Shown here: piece after piece, positions 1 through 5,882 of the stretch | Layout of the letters: the number at the start of each line of letters is the position of its first letter | Numbering within the stretch: the stretch's first letter is position 1 | DNA from: Kiritimatiellia bacterium | Lineage (GTDB): Bacteria > Verrucomicrobiota > Kiritimatiellia > RFP12 > UBA1067 | Reading direction: 5' to 3' | DNA length: 13,859 nt | Assembly: GCA_017628165.1 (NCBI GenBank) | Contig: JAGBZQ010000098.1 | Location: 1-13,859, forward strand | The notes under the pieces: model-generated | What the model saw: only the letters and a program-made list of their open reading frames with translations | What the model was told of the DNA's origin: nothing | The model's database searches: none | Position numbers and translations under genes: made by a program

Positions 1-52
1 CATTGGATGTTAGGCAGTCGGATGGATGGTTCTATATGATAGTTCGATAAGG

Positions 53-79
53 TGCAATTTCGTCCGCACTGAAATCGCA
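53..79. repeat. Imperfect inverted repeat in the leader region
   Basis: Two 9-base arms, TGCAATTTC (53-61) and GAAATCGCA (71-79), pair with a single A/C mismatch around a 9-base loop. No T-run follows, so it is not a convincing terminator. It lies just upstream of the perfect palindrome at 89-116 and may be part of the same regulatory region or the tail of an upstream transcript. Function unknown. Confidence 0.3.
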
Positions 80-88
80 TTTGGGATA

Positions 89-116
89 TACTTCACATAT
101 TGCAATATGTGAAGTA
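89..116. promoter_or_regulatory. Perfect 28-bp palindrome, candidate operator
   Basis: The left arm TACTTCACATATTG is followed directly by its exact reverse complement, giving a 28-bp perfect dyad with no spacer. Its centre is about 64 bp upstream of the predicted transcription start near 167, and it ends 14 bp before the -35 box. That position suits an upstream activator or repressor site. No T-run follows, so a terminator is unlikely. The TCACA and TGTGA half-sites face the opposite way from a CRP site, so this is not a standard CRP box. The binding factor is unknown. Confidence 0.5.
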
Positions 117-130
117 GGTTGAATTTGGAT

Positions 131-160
131 TTGATTTAGAGAGAGAAAAAAGGGTATAAT
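131..160 (+). promoter_or_regulatory. Sigma70-type promoter for gene 1 and the FAD oxidoreductase
   Basis: A TTGATT -35-like box (131-136) is separated by 18 bp from a consensus TATAAT -10 box (155-160). The first ATG (167) is 7 nt past the -10 box, close to the expected start of transcription. The transcript may therefore begin at or very near the start codon of the small leader ORF at 167-208. Inferred from sequence only. Confidence 0.6.
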
Positions 161-166
161 AAAGCA

Positions 167-208
167 ATGAAAACAAAGATATCTATAACTCAGGGAGGTC
201 TTGGATGA
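167..208 (+). CDS. Possible 13-codon leader peptide
   Basis: An ATG at 167 opens a 13-codon frame (MKTKISITQGGLG) that ends at TGA 206-208. It overlaps the ATG of the next gene by four bases (ATGA, 205-208). The ATG sits where transcription should begin (TATAAT ends at 160), so it could be translated as a leaderless message and couple translation to gene 1. The GGAGG ribosome binding site of gene 1 (194-198) lies inside this frame. There is no attenuator-like codon run and no sequence similarity to judge it by. It could be a chance short frame. Confidence 0.3.
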   Translation: MKTKISITQGGLG

Positions 209-696
209 CAAGGCTCGTGCTCAACAGGGAGTTTCTCCTTCGCCATGCGTTTTCGCTCGCGGTGTTCCTGTCGCTTGGCGGGTGGTTTGGATTTGATGCG
301 TTTTACCGCTATCCTGCCACTCCGGCGAAGGATCTTTATTTTTCAATAGAGAAATCCGAGGCTCCTGAAGGGTATGATCTTGAAGGCTTCAAGAAGCAGA
401 AGACCCAGACCCAATGCATCCTTGCCGCGCTTACGTTTTTGGCTGCGCTCGGTGTGGGGCTTCATCTTTTGGCGGCATGGCGTTTTGATTTTTCGTATGA
501 TAAGGAGGGCTTTGTGTACAAGGGCAGGCGCTTCTCTTATACTGATATCAAGAGCATAGACAAAAGCCGTTGGGAGAAGAAAAACATTCTTGTTCTATTG
601 GGTGAAGGATGGCGTATTACTCTTGATGGTTGGCATCATCAAGGTGTAAGGGATTTTGCCGAAACAATAAAGGATTCTCGAAATGCAGATTACTAA
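205..696 (+). CDS. Two-helix membrane protein with a bacterial PH-like C-terminal domain
   Basis: Hypothetical inner-membrane protein of 163 residues. Two hydrophobic segments (about residues 14-33 and 71-91) flank a short, probably extracytoplasmic loop. The C-terminal 70 residues (about 94-160) are soluble. Alternating beta-type segments, with KEGFVYKGRRFSYTDIKSI at the start, ILVLLGEGWRITL in the middle and a final helix, resemble the bacterial PH-like fold often found behind two helices. The ATG at 205 is supported by GGAGG six bases upstream. The 3' end overlaps the FAD oxidoreductase gene by 14 bp, so the two are very likely co-expressed. The family is not firmly recognised and the function is unknown; the PH-like call is by pattern only. 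Confidence 0.8.
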   Translation: MTRLVLNREFLLRHAFSLAVFLSLGGWFGFDAFYRYPATPAKDLYFSIEKSEAPEGYDLEGFKKQKTQTQCILAALTFLAALGVGLHLLAAWRFDFSYDKEGFVYKGRRFSYTDIKSIDKSRWEKKNILVLLGEGWRITLDGWHHQGVRDFAETIKDSRNADY

Positions 697-2089
697 GCGT
701 GAATTTTTAAGAAAACTCGGGCTTGCCGGGGCTGCTGGAGTTGCTGGCGCTGCGTTCGGCGATCAGATTTCCGCCGATACAGGGTCTGCAGATCGTTTCT
801 TTGTTCGCGAGGAGGACGATTGGTCCGTTAAGCGCATATTCGATATTCCTCATTCAATGTCTGACGGTCCGAGTGCTTTCATGAAGGACGGCAAGGTCTT
901 TCGCCCGATGTGCGAGGTGCCGATTTTTCATAAAACCGACGTGGTTGTGGTAGGCGGCGGGCCGGCCGGGTTCAGCGCGGCAATCGCCGCGTCGCGGCAG
1001 GGCGCAAAAGTCGCGCTTGTCGAGCGTTATGGCTCTTTAGGCGGGCTTTTCACCAATGGCCTTGTGCTCCTCTTTATGGCAACGAGCATAAAGGAGGACG
1101 GCAAGTGGAAGCTCGTCACCAAGGGGCTGGCGAAAGAGTTTATGGATCGCGCCCTGAAGGAGGGCATATCCACCGGCGATTTTACCGATCAGCGCCACTG
1201 GCAGCCGACGCTCGATGCTGAGGGTTCGAAGTATCTGATGGATAAGATGATTGCCGAGGCGAAGGTCGAGATGTTCTTCCACAGCTGGGGCGTGGACGTC
1301 ATTCAGGACGGCGCGGAGGTCAAGGGCGTAATCTTCGAGTCCAAGCAGGGCACGCAGGCGATTCTCGCGAAGCAGGTGGTGGATGCGACAGGCGACGGCG
1401 ATATTCTTTTTAAGGCAGGCGGCAACTACCGCCAAGTCACGCACGGCATCGGCCATTGTGTGCAGCTTGGAAACATGGATCGTATCACTGCAAAGGCCCC
1501 GCATTGCGATAAAAACGGCAAGAGGTTCAGTCACTGGCCGATGCGTTCGAACGAGCGCAACGCCGCTCTTTGGTGGGGGAACATGGGGCCTGGTCTTAAG
1601 GGCAACGGGCTTGATGTCCGCGAGCTTAGCCGCGCCGAGGTCAACTTCCGCCGCCGCTGGTGGGAGCAAGTTCGCGAGATGCAGAAAACCCCCGGTTGGG
1701 AAAAGGTCTATATCGCCAATACGTGTTCGCAGATCGGCGTGAGGAGTACGCGCCTTGTGGATGCCGAGTTCGTGATCGACAAGACGGCGGCGCTCGGGCC
1801 TGCCCCAGCCGATACCGTCGCATGGGCGGGCTATGGCGGCAGCCGCTGTGGCATCGCCGTTCCGTATCGCCAGCTTCTTCCGAAGAAGGTTGAAAATCTT
1901 CTTTGTTGCGGCCGTATGCTCGGCGCGCCCGACACGATTGAAACGTTGCGTCTCATTACGCCTTGCATGACTACAGGCGAAGCCGCAGGCGTTGCGGCGG
2001 CGATGGCGGCGCTTAAGGGTGTGCGTCCGCGCGATCTCGACGTTAAGAGTCTGCGCAAGGCTCTTTTAGCGGCGAACGTCTATCTGTGA
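683..2089 (+). CDS. FAD-dependent oxidoreductase with Tat-like leader
   Basis: A 468-residue flavoprotein of the broad FAD-dependent oxidoreductase family (PF12831-like). The N-terminus TKREFLRKLGLAGAAGVAGA looks like a Tat signal or Tat-derived leader, but with KR in place of the usual RR. The dinucleotide-binding motif GGGPAG lies at residues 91-96 and continues to a conserved acidic ERYGSLGG strand end (114-121). A second FAD motif, VVDATGDGD, is at 232-240. The C-terminal LLCCGRMLGA (407-416) and TTGEAAGVAAAMA (430-442) blocks are typical of the family. The substrate cannot be inferred. Relatives in PVC bacteria often sit among carbohydrate-degradation genes, but no such gene is next to it here. 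AAAGGA (669-674) supports ATG 683, which lies within the end of the previous gene. The N-terminus predicts export or membrane association of a folded, cofactor-loaded enzyme. Confidence 0.88.
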   Translation: MQITKREFLRKLGLAGAAGVAGAAFGDQISADTGSADRFFVREEDDWSVKRIFDIPHSMSDGPSAFMKDGKVFRPMCEVPIFHKTDVVVVGGGPAGFSAAIAASRQGAKVALVERYGSLGGLFTNGLVLLFMATSIKEDGKWKLVTKGLAKEFMDRALKEGISTGDFTDQRHWQPTLDAEGSKYLMDKMIAEAKVEMFFHSWGVDVIQDGAEVKGVIFESKQGTQAILAKQVVDATGDGDILFKAGGNYRQVTHGIGHCVQLGNMDRITAKAPHCDKNGKRFSHWPMRSNERNAALWWGNMGPGLKGNGLDVRELSRAEVNFRRRWWEQVREMQKTPGWEKVYIANTCSQIGVRSTRLVDAEFVIDKTAALGPAPADTVAWAGYGGSRCGIAVPYRQLLPKKVENLLCCGRMLGAPDTIETLRLITPCMTTGEAAGVAAAMAALKGVRPRDLDVKSLRKALLAANVYL

Positions 2090-2145
2090 AATAGCGTGGG
2101 ATGAAAATGCGGTAATACGCAATGTGCCAGCAGCATCATTTGCTT

Positions 2146-2154
2146 TGATATAAG
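2146..2154 (+). promoter_or_regulatory. Possible extended -10 promoter overlapping the ribosome binding site
   Basis: TGATATAAG (2146-2154) matches the extended -10 form TGnTATAAT at all but the last base and repeats the TTTGATATAA seen before the EF-G gene. It overlaps the Shine-Dalgarno sequence AAGGAGA (2152-2158) of the next gene. If it is active, the transcript would start after most of that Shine-Dalgarno, close to ATG 2165. No -35 box is evident. The 75-bp gap it sits in contains no clear terminator. Confidence 0.4.
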
Positions 2155-2164
2155 GAGAGAAATC

Positions 2165-3259
2165 ATGAAGAAACTGTATGCTTTATTGTGCGTTTCGTTT
2201 ACGCTTTTTGTATTCGCCGCGCTGGCGTTCCTCAACAATTTGGCGGCTGTGGTGAACTGGTGGCGCGCGTTTGCGGCGGCGGGCGGAAATTCGGCGGAGA
2301 TGGCTCCGGTGTCAGGCTTTATAAGGTGGCTTGATTGGTCGGCTGTTGACTATTCCGCCGTAACTACGTTTATCCCGGCCCTCGGCTTCTTTTGCACGAG
2401 CCTTGCGCTTGTGAGGCTCATTACGCGCAAGCGTGTCAGCGCGCAGAATTTCCCGTTCTTCAAGGGGTCTGATCAGCTTAATGTCGCACTCGGACTTTTC
2501 GGAACTCTCTGGGGCATTATCGTGATTGGCTACTTTGACCTCAAGACTGTCTCGATGGGTGATCTCATGATGTGCCTTCATACGGCTCTTTTCTCCACGC
2601 TCATGGCTGTGGTGTGGGTGTTTATGATAGACCGCCCCCTTATTCGTCCGTATTTCGTCGGATTGCTTGAAGAGTGCGATCTTGCGGATTCGGGCGATGA
2701 CGATCTTGCCGCCGTTGTGGATAGATTCATCTTCCGCCTTAGCGCCGCTTCCGACGAATTCTGCCGCCGCCAGAAGGAATATGAGGAGGTGAGCTCGCGC
2801 CGCATCAAGGAGTTTGAGGAAGATTTTGCCGAGCGTCAGAAGGCATACGCCGCATCGTTTGAAGAGCGAGCACGCGTATACGCGGAGGAGGCCAGCAATC
2901 TTCTCAAGAATTGCGAATCTTCGTTTGATGCTCGTCAGCGCGTCTATTCCGATGCATTTGAAAAGCGCTTCGCCGCTGCTGAAGAAGCTTTCTCTTCGCG
3001 CGAGCGGGCGTATGCGGAGGCGTTCTCCAAACAGCTTGCCGGCGCGGAGGAGGCCTTCTCTTCGCGCTACAAGGCATACGAGGAAGCGTTTGAGAAGCGT
3101 CTTGCCCAATATTCGAAAGAGTTCGATGATCGCCAGAGGGAATATGCCGATTTCTTCAAGCGCAGGATTGACGAGCTGCAGAAGAAGGTGGAGGAGGAGC
3201 GGGCGCGAGCAGAGAGCTCTGCAACCAAGCTTGCCGCTGTGGCATCTCTCCTGAAATGA
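2165..3259 (+). CDS. ExbB/TolQ/MotA-family channel protein with cytoplasmic hendecad coiled coil
   Basis: A 364-residue inner-membrane protein. Four hydrophobic segments lie at about residues 5-28, 64-86, 105-124 and 131-155. Basic residues (ITRKR 86-90, DRPLIRP 156-162) place the N-terminus and the tail in the cytoplasm, as in MotA. Segment 3 carries GLFGTLWGI (110-118), nearly identical to the GLFGTVWGI signature of ExbB/TolQ. Segment 4 has ALFSTLMA (141-148), matching the ALxATAxG region. T114 and T145 fall where ExbB/TolQ have their pore threonines. Residues about 199-340 form a charged helix with Phe every 11 residues. Such proteins form a pentamer around a single-pass partner and use ion flow to drive work; the next gene fits that partner. 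A ZorA-like layout (channel plus long tail) is apparent, but no other Zorya gene is present. AAGGAGA at 2152-2158 supports the start. The specific role is unknown. Confidence 0.75.
   Translation: MKKLYALLCVSFTLFVFAALAFLNNLAAVVNWWRAFAAAGGNSAEMAPVSGFIRWLDWSAVDYSAVTTFIPALGFFCTSLALVRLITRKRVSAQNFPFFKGSDQLNVALGLFGTLWGIIVIGYFDLKTVSMGDLMMCLHTALFSTLMAVVWVFMIDRPLIRPYFVGLLEECDLADSGDDDLAAVVDRFIFRLSAASDEFCRRQKEYEEVSSRRIKEFEEDFAERQKAYAASFEERARVYAEEASNLLKNCESSFDARQRVYSDAFEKRFAAAEEAFSSRERAYAEAFSKQLAGAEEAFSSRYKAYEEAFEKRLAQYSKEFDDRQREYADFFKRRIDELQKKVEEERARAESSATKLAAVASLLK
2759..3187 (+). repeat. Array of 11-residue (33-nt) hendecad repeats
   Basis: In the channel protein, position 1 of an 11-residue unit falls at residues 199, 210, 221, 232, 243, 254, 265, 276, 287, 298, 309, 320 and 331. 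It is Phe in all but two of these (S210, A243). The consensus is F-x-x-R-x-x-x-Y/A-x-x-A/x, with Arg at +3 in nearly every unit from 221 onward and Tyr at +7 in most. A 22-residue sub-unit (EEAFSSR at 273-279 and again at 295-301) points to duplication of pairs. Eleven residues in three turns predicts a straight or slightly right-handed coiled coil rather than a heptad one. Confidence 0.85.
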
Positions 3260-3278
3260 CATTTTTGCCGAGGCACTT

Positions 3279-3971
3279 ATGACAGAGTCGAATAGAACTG
3301 CCTTTGAGCGGATTTTCGGCGGACGAAATGATCGCCGTGCAACGACTGACGATTTGCAGGGGCTTCTTCTGCAGATTGTATTCGCCTTGCTGATGATCTT
3401 CATCATAGCCTATTTCGTTTTTGTGGCCGAGACGAAGAAAGAGCGCGAAGAGCAGGTGCTGGATTTGAACCGCCAGAAGCTCGTTTTGGCGCTTGAGAAA
3501 GCCGTTGAGGACAGGCGCATCAAGTATGGCCTGAATGCTCTTATGACGCAGGGAACAGACGGTAGGCGCGTCTTTGACGCTGATGCGCACATATCCGACG
3601 GAGCCTTAAACCTCGCGCCTGCCGCCAAGACGGCGTTTTCTTCCGGGAGCGCGGCTGCCGCGGCGGATTACAAGGATGAGGAGTCTTTGCGCAGATCCTG
3701 GTATGATGAGGTGGTGGCCTCTTCAGGCGTGGAAGCTCTTACGGATGAAGAGTCGGCTTGGCTTGAGCGCGAGATTTCAGAGCGCGTTGAAAGTGTGCGG
3801 CTTGATGCGCGCGGAGTTCAGCGTGCTCTTGCAGCGCGTCTTCAGGCGGCGCTTATCGCAAACCCGGCGATATTCGGCGATGTACGTGATGCGAACGCTC
3901 TTGCCGAGGCGATAAAGCTTAAATCGCTTGAGCTTATAAAGGATGCCATAGGATCGGAGGTGCTGCCGTGA
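3279..3971 (+). CDS. Single-pass membrane protein in the ExbD/TolR/MotB position
   Basis: A 230-residue protein with a short basic cytoplasmic N-terminus (1-25), one strong transmembrane helix (about 28-50) and an extracytoplasmic, mainly helical and charged domain (51-230). The layout matches ExbD, TolR, MotB and ZorB, and it follows a channel-type gene by 19 bp. DDLQGLLLQIVF (24-35) resembles the MotB/ZorB-type D-L-x-x-[GA]-[LM] start of the helix, which would make D25 the ion-carrying Asp. Aligning to TolR instead would put Q32 at that site. I see no OmpA-type peptidoglycan-binding motif, so how it anchors is unclear. The region 105-135 is Ala/Ser-rich and probably a linker. A GAGG (3270-3273) precedes ATG 3279. 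The stop overlaps the next start (GTGA). Function inferred from position and topology only. Confidence 0.65.
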   Translation: MTESNRTAFERIFGGRNDRRATTDDLQGLLLQIVFALLMIFIIAYFVFVAETKKEREEQVLDLNRQKLVLALEKAVEDRRIKYGLNALMTQGTDGRRVFDADAHISDGALNLAPAAKTAFSSGSAAAAADYKDEESLRRSWYDEVVASSGVEALTDEESAWLEREISERVESVRLDARGVQRALAARLQAALIANPAIFGDVRDANALAEAIKLKSLELIKDAIGSEVLP

Positions 3972-5824
3972 TTTTCGCTTCGCTTTTGCTTGCCTTTTCA
4001 CTCAGTGCGGGAAATGCCGAGTTTGATCACGTCGCCACGGAGGGCGCGGCCAGAATTATGATGGCGCGTTATGCCGATCAAATGCGCACCACGGGATTGT
4101 CGGCGGGAATCTTGAAGGATGCCATGCTCAAGAACCCAGGCGGATTCAAAGCGGCGGCGGCGGCGAAGGACGCTTGCCGTGAGTATTATATCGCCAAGGC
4201 GAAGGAGCTTTTTGAGCACGAGGCAAGGGAGGTCCGTAAACGTCTTTCGCTTGACGGGTCCGTGGTTTTTGAATTTACGGAAAATGACGAGGAGGCTTTA
4301 TTGGCTCTCTTTCCTAAAGTTTTTGAAGGTGAGCGCAAGGAGGCGGTCTCCGAGCAGGCCAAGCGCATTGTGGCCTCTACGCGTCCGTCGGAGGCGGAGT
4401 TTGATTCCAAGGATGACGGCGCTCTTCGCGCGGCGATGGTAGAGCGCATCGCGGGTGAGCAATCATCTCCTGTATTTGAAGAGAATATAGCATATATTTC
4501 CGCTAATATTGTTGAGCCTGTCATCAGGAGCGCCCGCGCCGAGCGTAAGCGCCAGAGCGAATATCTCATGAGGGCGAAGAGCGACGCGTTAGCTCCGTCA
4601 AAGCTCTCCGAGGACTTAAAGGCTCGCCTTGAGGCTAATGTGGATCGCCGTGCCAAGACAGAGGATGTCTCAGAAGTGTGGGGAGTGTTTCCGTCGGTAA
4701 TCTCCACGTCTCTTCCGAAAGCAGTGGAGAAAAGGGTGCTCGACAGGATGGAGTCTTTTATTTCGGAAGTGCGGCTTGAAGTTTCCGTTGATGCGGTGGC
4801 TGACGCTGTTCAGGCTGATCCTGCGAGGCATGCTACAGCGCGTGAGAGCGAGAAAGTTTTTGCAGGCATTTTCGCCTCGGAAGTTCTTTCCAATTCCGTG
4901 GCCGCGATCATCGCATCAGCAGCGGAAGGTGAACGCGAGGAGCTGAAGGAGTTTCTTGAAGGGCGCATGAAAGACGATAGGGTTTCCGCTGCCGTCGCCA
5001 AGCTTGTTCGGCGCGAGGTTATGCCAAAATGGAAAGCCGCGCGTCAGGAAGTTGCAGAGCGCATGGCCAAGAGTGTCTGGCCGGAGCTGGAGGACGGCAC
5101 ATGGGCTCCGCCTGCCGACTTGGCAGACGAGCTTCTTGCCAGGAGCGATTTCGCAAAAGTGCTTAAGGCATGGCGCGAGATCGGCGAGCTTAAGCCTCTC
5201 GCATCCGCAAGCGGCGGAAAGCCGGTAATGGAGGAGGCGTTGGTGCGCGCGGATAATCGCGTGGCGTTGGCGTTTGAGCTTGCGCGCAATGCAATCGCCG
5301 CGCAGAACCGTATTGTCGAAAGCGTCCACGGGGCAGTCCTTGATTCTGCGCGCTCCAAGAAAGAAGGATTTTTGAGCAAGACTCCAGTGTTGAATGATAT
5401 TGTGCAGATGCTGACCGAAGCCACGGAGACAAAGTGGGGCGAGGAGCGCTGTAAGACGCTTTGGCCTGACGGCAACGAGCCGAAGAATTCCGAAGAGCAG
5501 CATGTTTCGCTCTATCCGAGCGTAAGGCGCAAGATTGAGCTTGTTGCGCGAAAGATCCTTGAAGAGATGAACATACCGAAGCCCGAGGAGCAAGAGCCGA
5601 AGCCTGAGACTCCGGAGGAATCGCAGGAGGATTCCGAGACCGAAGAGGAGCTTATGGAGTTTACGATTTCCGTTACGAAGACAGCGTCGGGTGTAGAAGT
5701 TAAACTTCTAAAAGGGAAGGAGGCTGTCGTGGAGCGTGCAGTGGACAGCAGGTTCGCTCCTTTTGACGGCGCAATGCGTGAAGTTTCCAAGCGTCTCGGC
5801 AAGGATTTTCTCAAGCTTCCGTAG
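3968..5824 (+). CDS. Large secreted helical protein, third member of the channel operon
   Basis: A 618-residue protein of no family I recognise. Residues 1-17 (FASLLLAFSLSAGNA) look like a signal peptide with cleavage after GNA, so the rest is periplasmic or beyond. The body (18-535) is almost all Ala/Glu/Arg-rich helix. [LV]-[FW]-P triplets at 114-116, 240-242, 370-372 and 498-500 are 126-130 residues apart, hinting at four diverged repeats. A Pro/Glu/Ser-rich acidic linker (538-561) leads to a compact C-terminal domain (562-618) with EFTISVTKTASGVEVKL. The start is GTG 3968, chosen because GGAGG (3956-3960) lies seven bases upstream and the signal peptide starts there; it overlaps the previous stop by four bases (GTGA). 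Tight coupling suggests it works with the two membrane proteins, perhaps as the periplasmic effector or anchor. Function unknown. Confidence 0.72.
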   Translation: MIFASLLLAFSLSAGNAEFDHVATEGAARIMMARYADQMRTTGLSAGILKDAMLKNPGGFKAAAAAKDACREYYIAKAKELFEHEAREVRKRLSLDGSVVFEFTENDEEALLALFPKVFEGERKEAVSEQAKRIVASTRPSEAEFDSKDDGALRAAMVERIAGEQSSPVFEENIAYISANIVEPVIRSARAERKRQSEYLMRAKSDALAPSKLSEDLKARLEANVDRRAKTEDVSEVWGVFPSVISTSLPKAVEKRVLDRMESFISEVRLEVSVDAVADAVQADPARHATARESEKVFAGIFASEVLSNSVAAIIASAAEGEREELKEFLEGRMKDDRVSAAVAKLVRREVMPKWKAARQEVAERMAKSVWPELEDGTWAPPADLADELLARSDFAKVLKAWREIGELKPLASASGGKPVMEEALVRADNRVALAFELARNAIAAQNRIVESVHGAVLDSARSKKEGFLSKTPVLNDIVQMLTEATETKWGEERCKTLWPDGNEPKNSEEQHVSLYPSVRRKIELVARKILEEMNIPKPEEQEPKPETPEESQEDSETEEELMEFTISVTKTASGVEVKLLKGKEAVVERAVDSRFAPFDGAMREVSKRLGKDFLKLP

Positions 5825-5865
5825 GTGTGTCTGCAGGAGATACAAAGCACCTTTGGGTGAATATT

Positions 5866-5874
5866 TGCTATAAT
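5866..5874 (+). promoter_or_regulatory. Extended -10 promoter of obgE (leaderless)
   Basis: TGCTATAAT (5866-5874) is a perfect extended -10 element ending exactly 8 nt before ATG 5883. No -35 box is evident and no Shine-Dalgarno sequence lies between it and the ATG. Transcription should start within two or three bases of the start codon, so the mRNA is probably leaderless. The 58-bp gap holds only a weak 4-bp hairpin (5848-5859) and no clear terminator for the operon before it. Confidence 0.6.
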
Positions 5875-5882
5875 ATCCTCAA

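Noticed and set aside
89..116. CRP/FNR-type binding site
   Set aside because: The TCACA and TGTGA half-sites face outward relative to a CRP box (TGTGA-N6-TCACA), so the match is only superficial.
1037..1669. Minus-strand open frame inside the FAD oxidoreductase gene
   Set aside because: Antisense shadow of a gene with clear FAD-binding motifs; no ribosome binding site or known domain.
2312..3406. 364-codon minus-strand open frame opposite the channel gene
   Set aside because: It mirrors the repetitive Glu/Arg/Ala codons of the coiled coil and spans two + strand genes; no plausible protein features.
2165..5824. Zorya anti-phage system
   Set aside because: The first protein is ZorA-like in layout, but the second lacks an evident OmpA-type domain and there is no ZorC, ZorD or ZorE gene nearby. 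It is better treated as a separate member of the channel superfamily.
5848..5859. CACC-TTTG-GGTG hairpin before obgE as terminator
   Set aside because: Only a 4-bp stem, and followed by AATATTT rather than a T-run; too weak to call.
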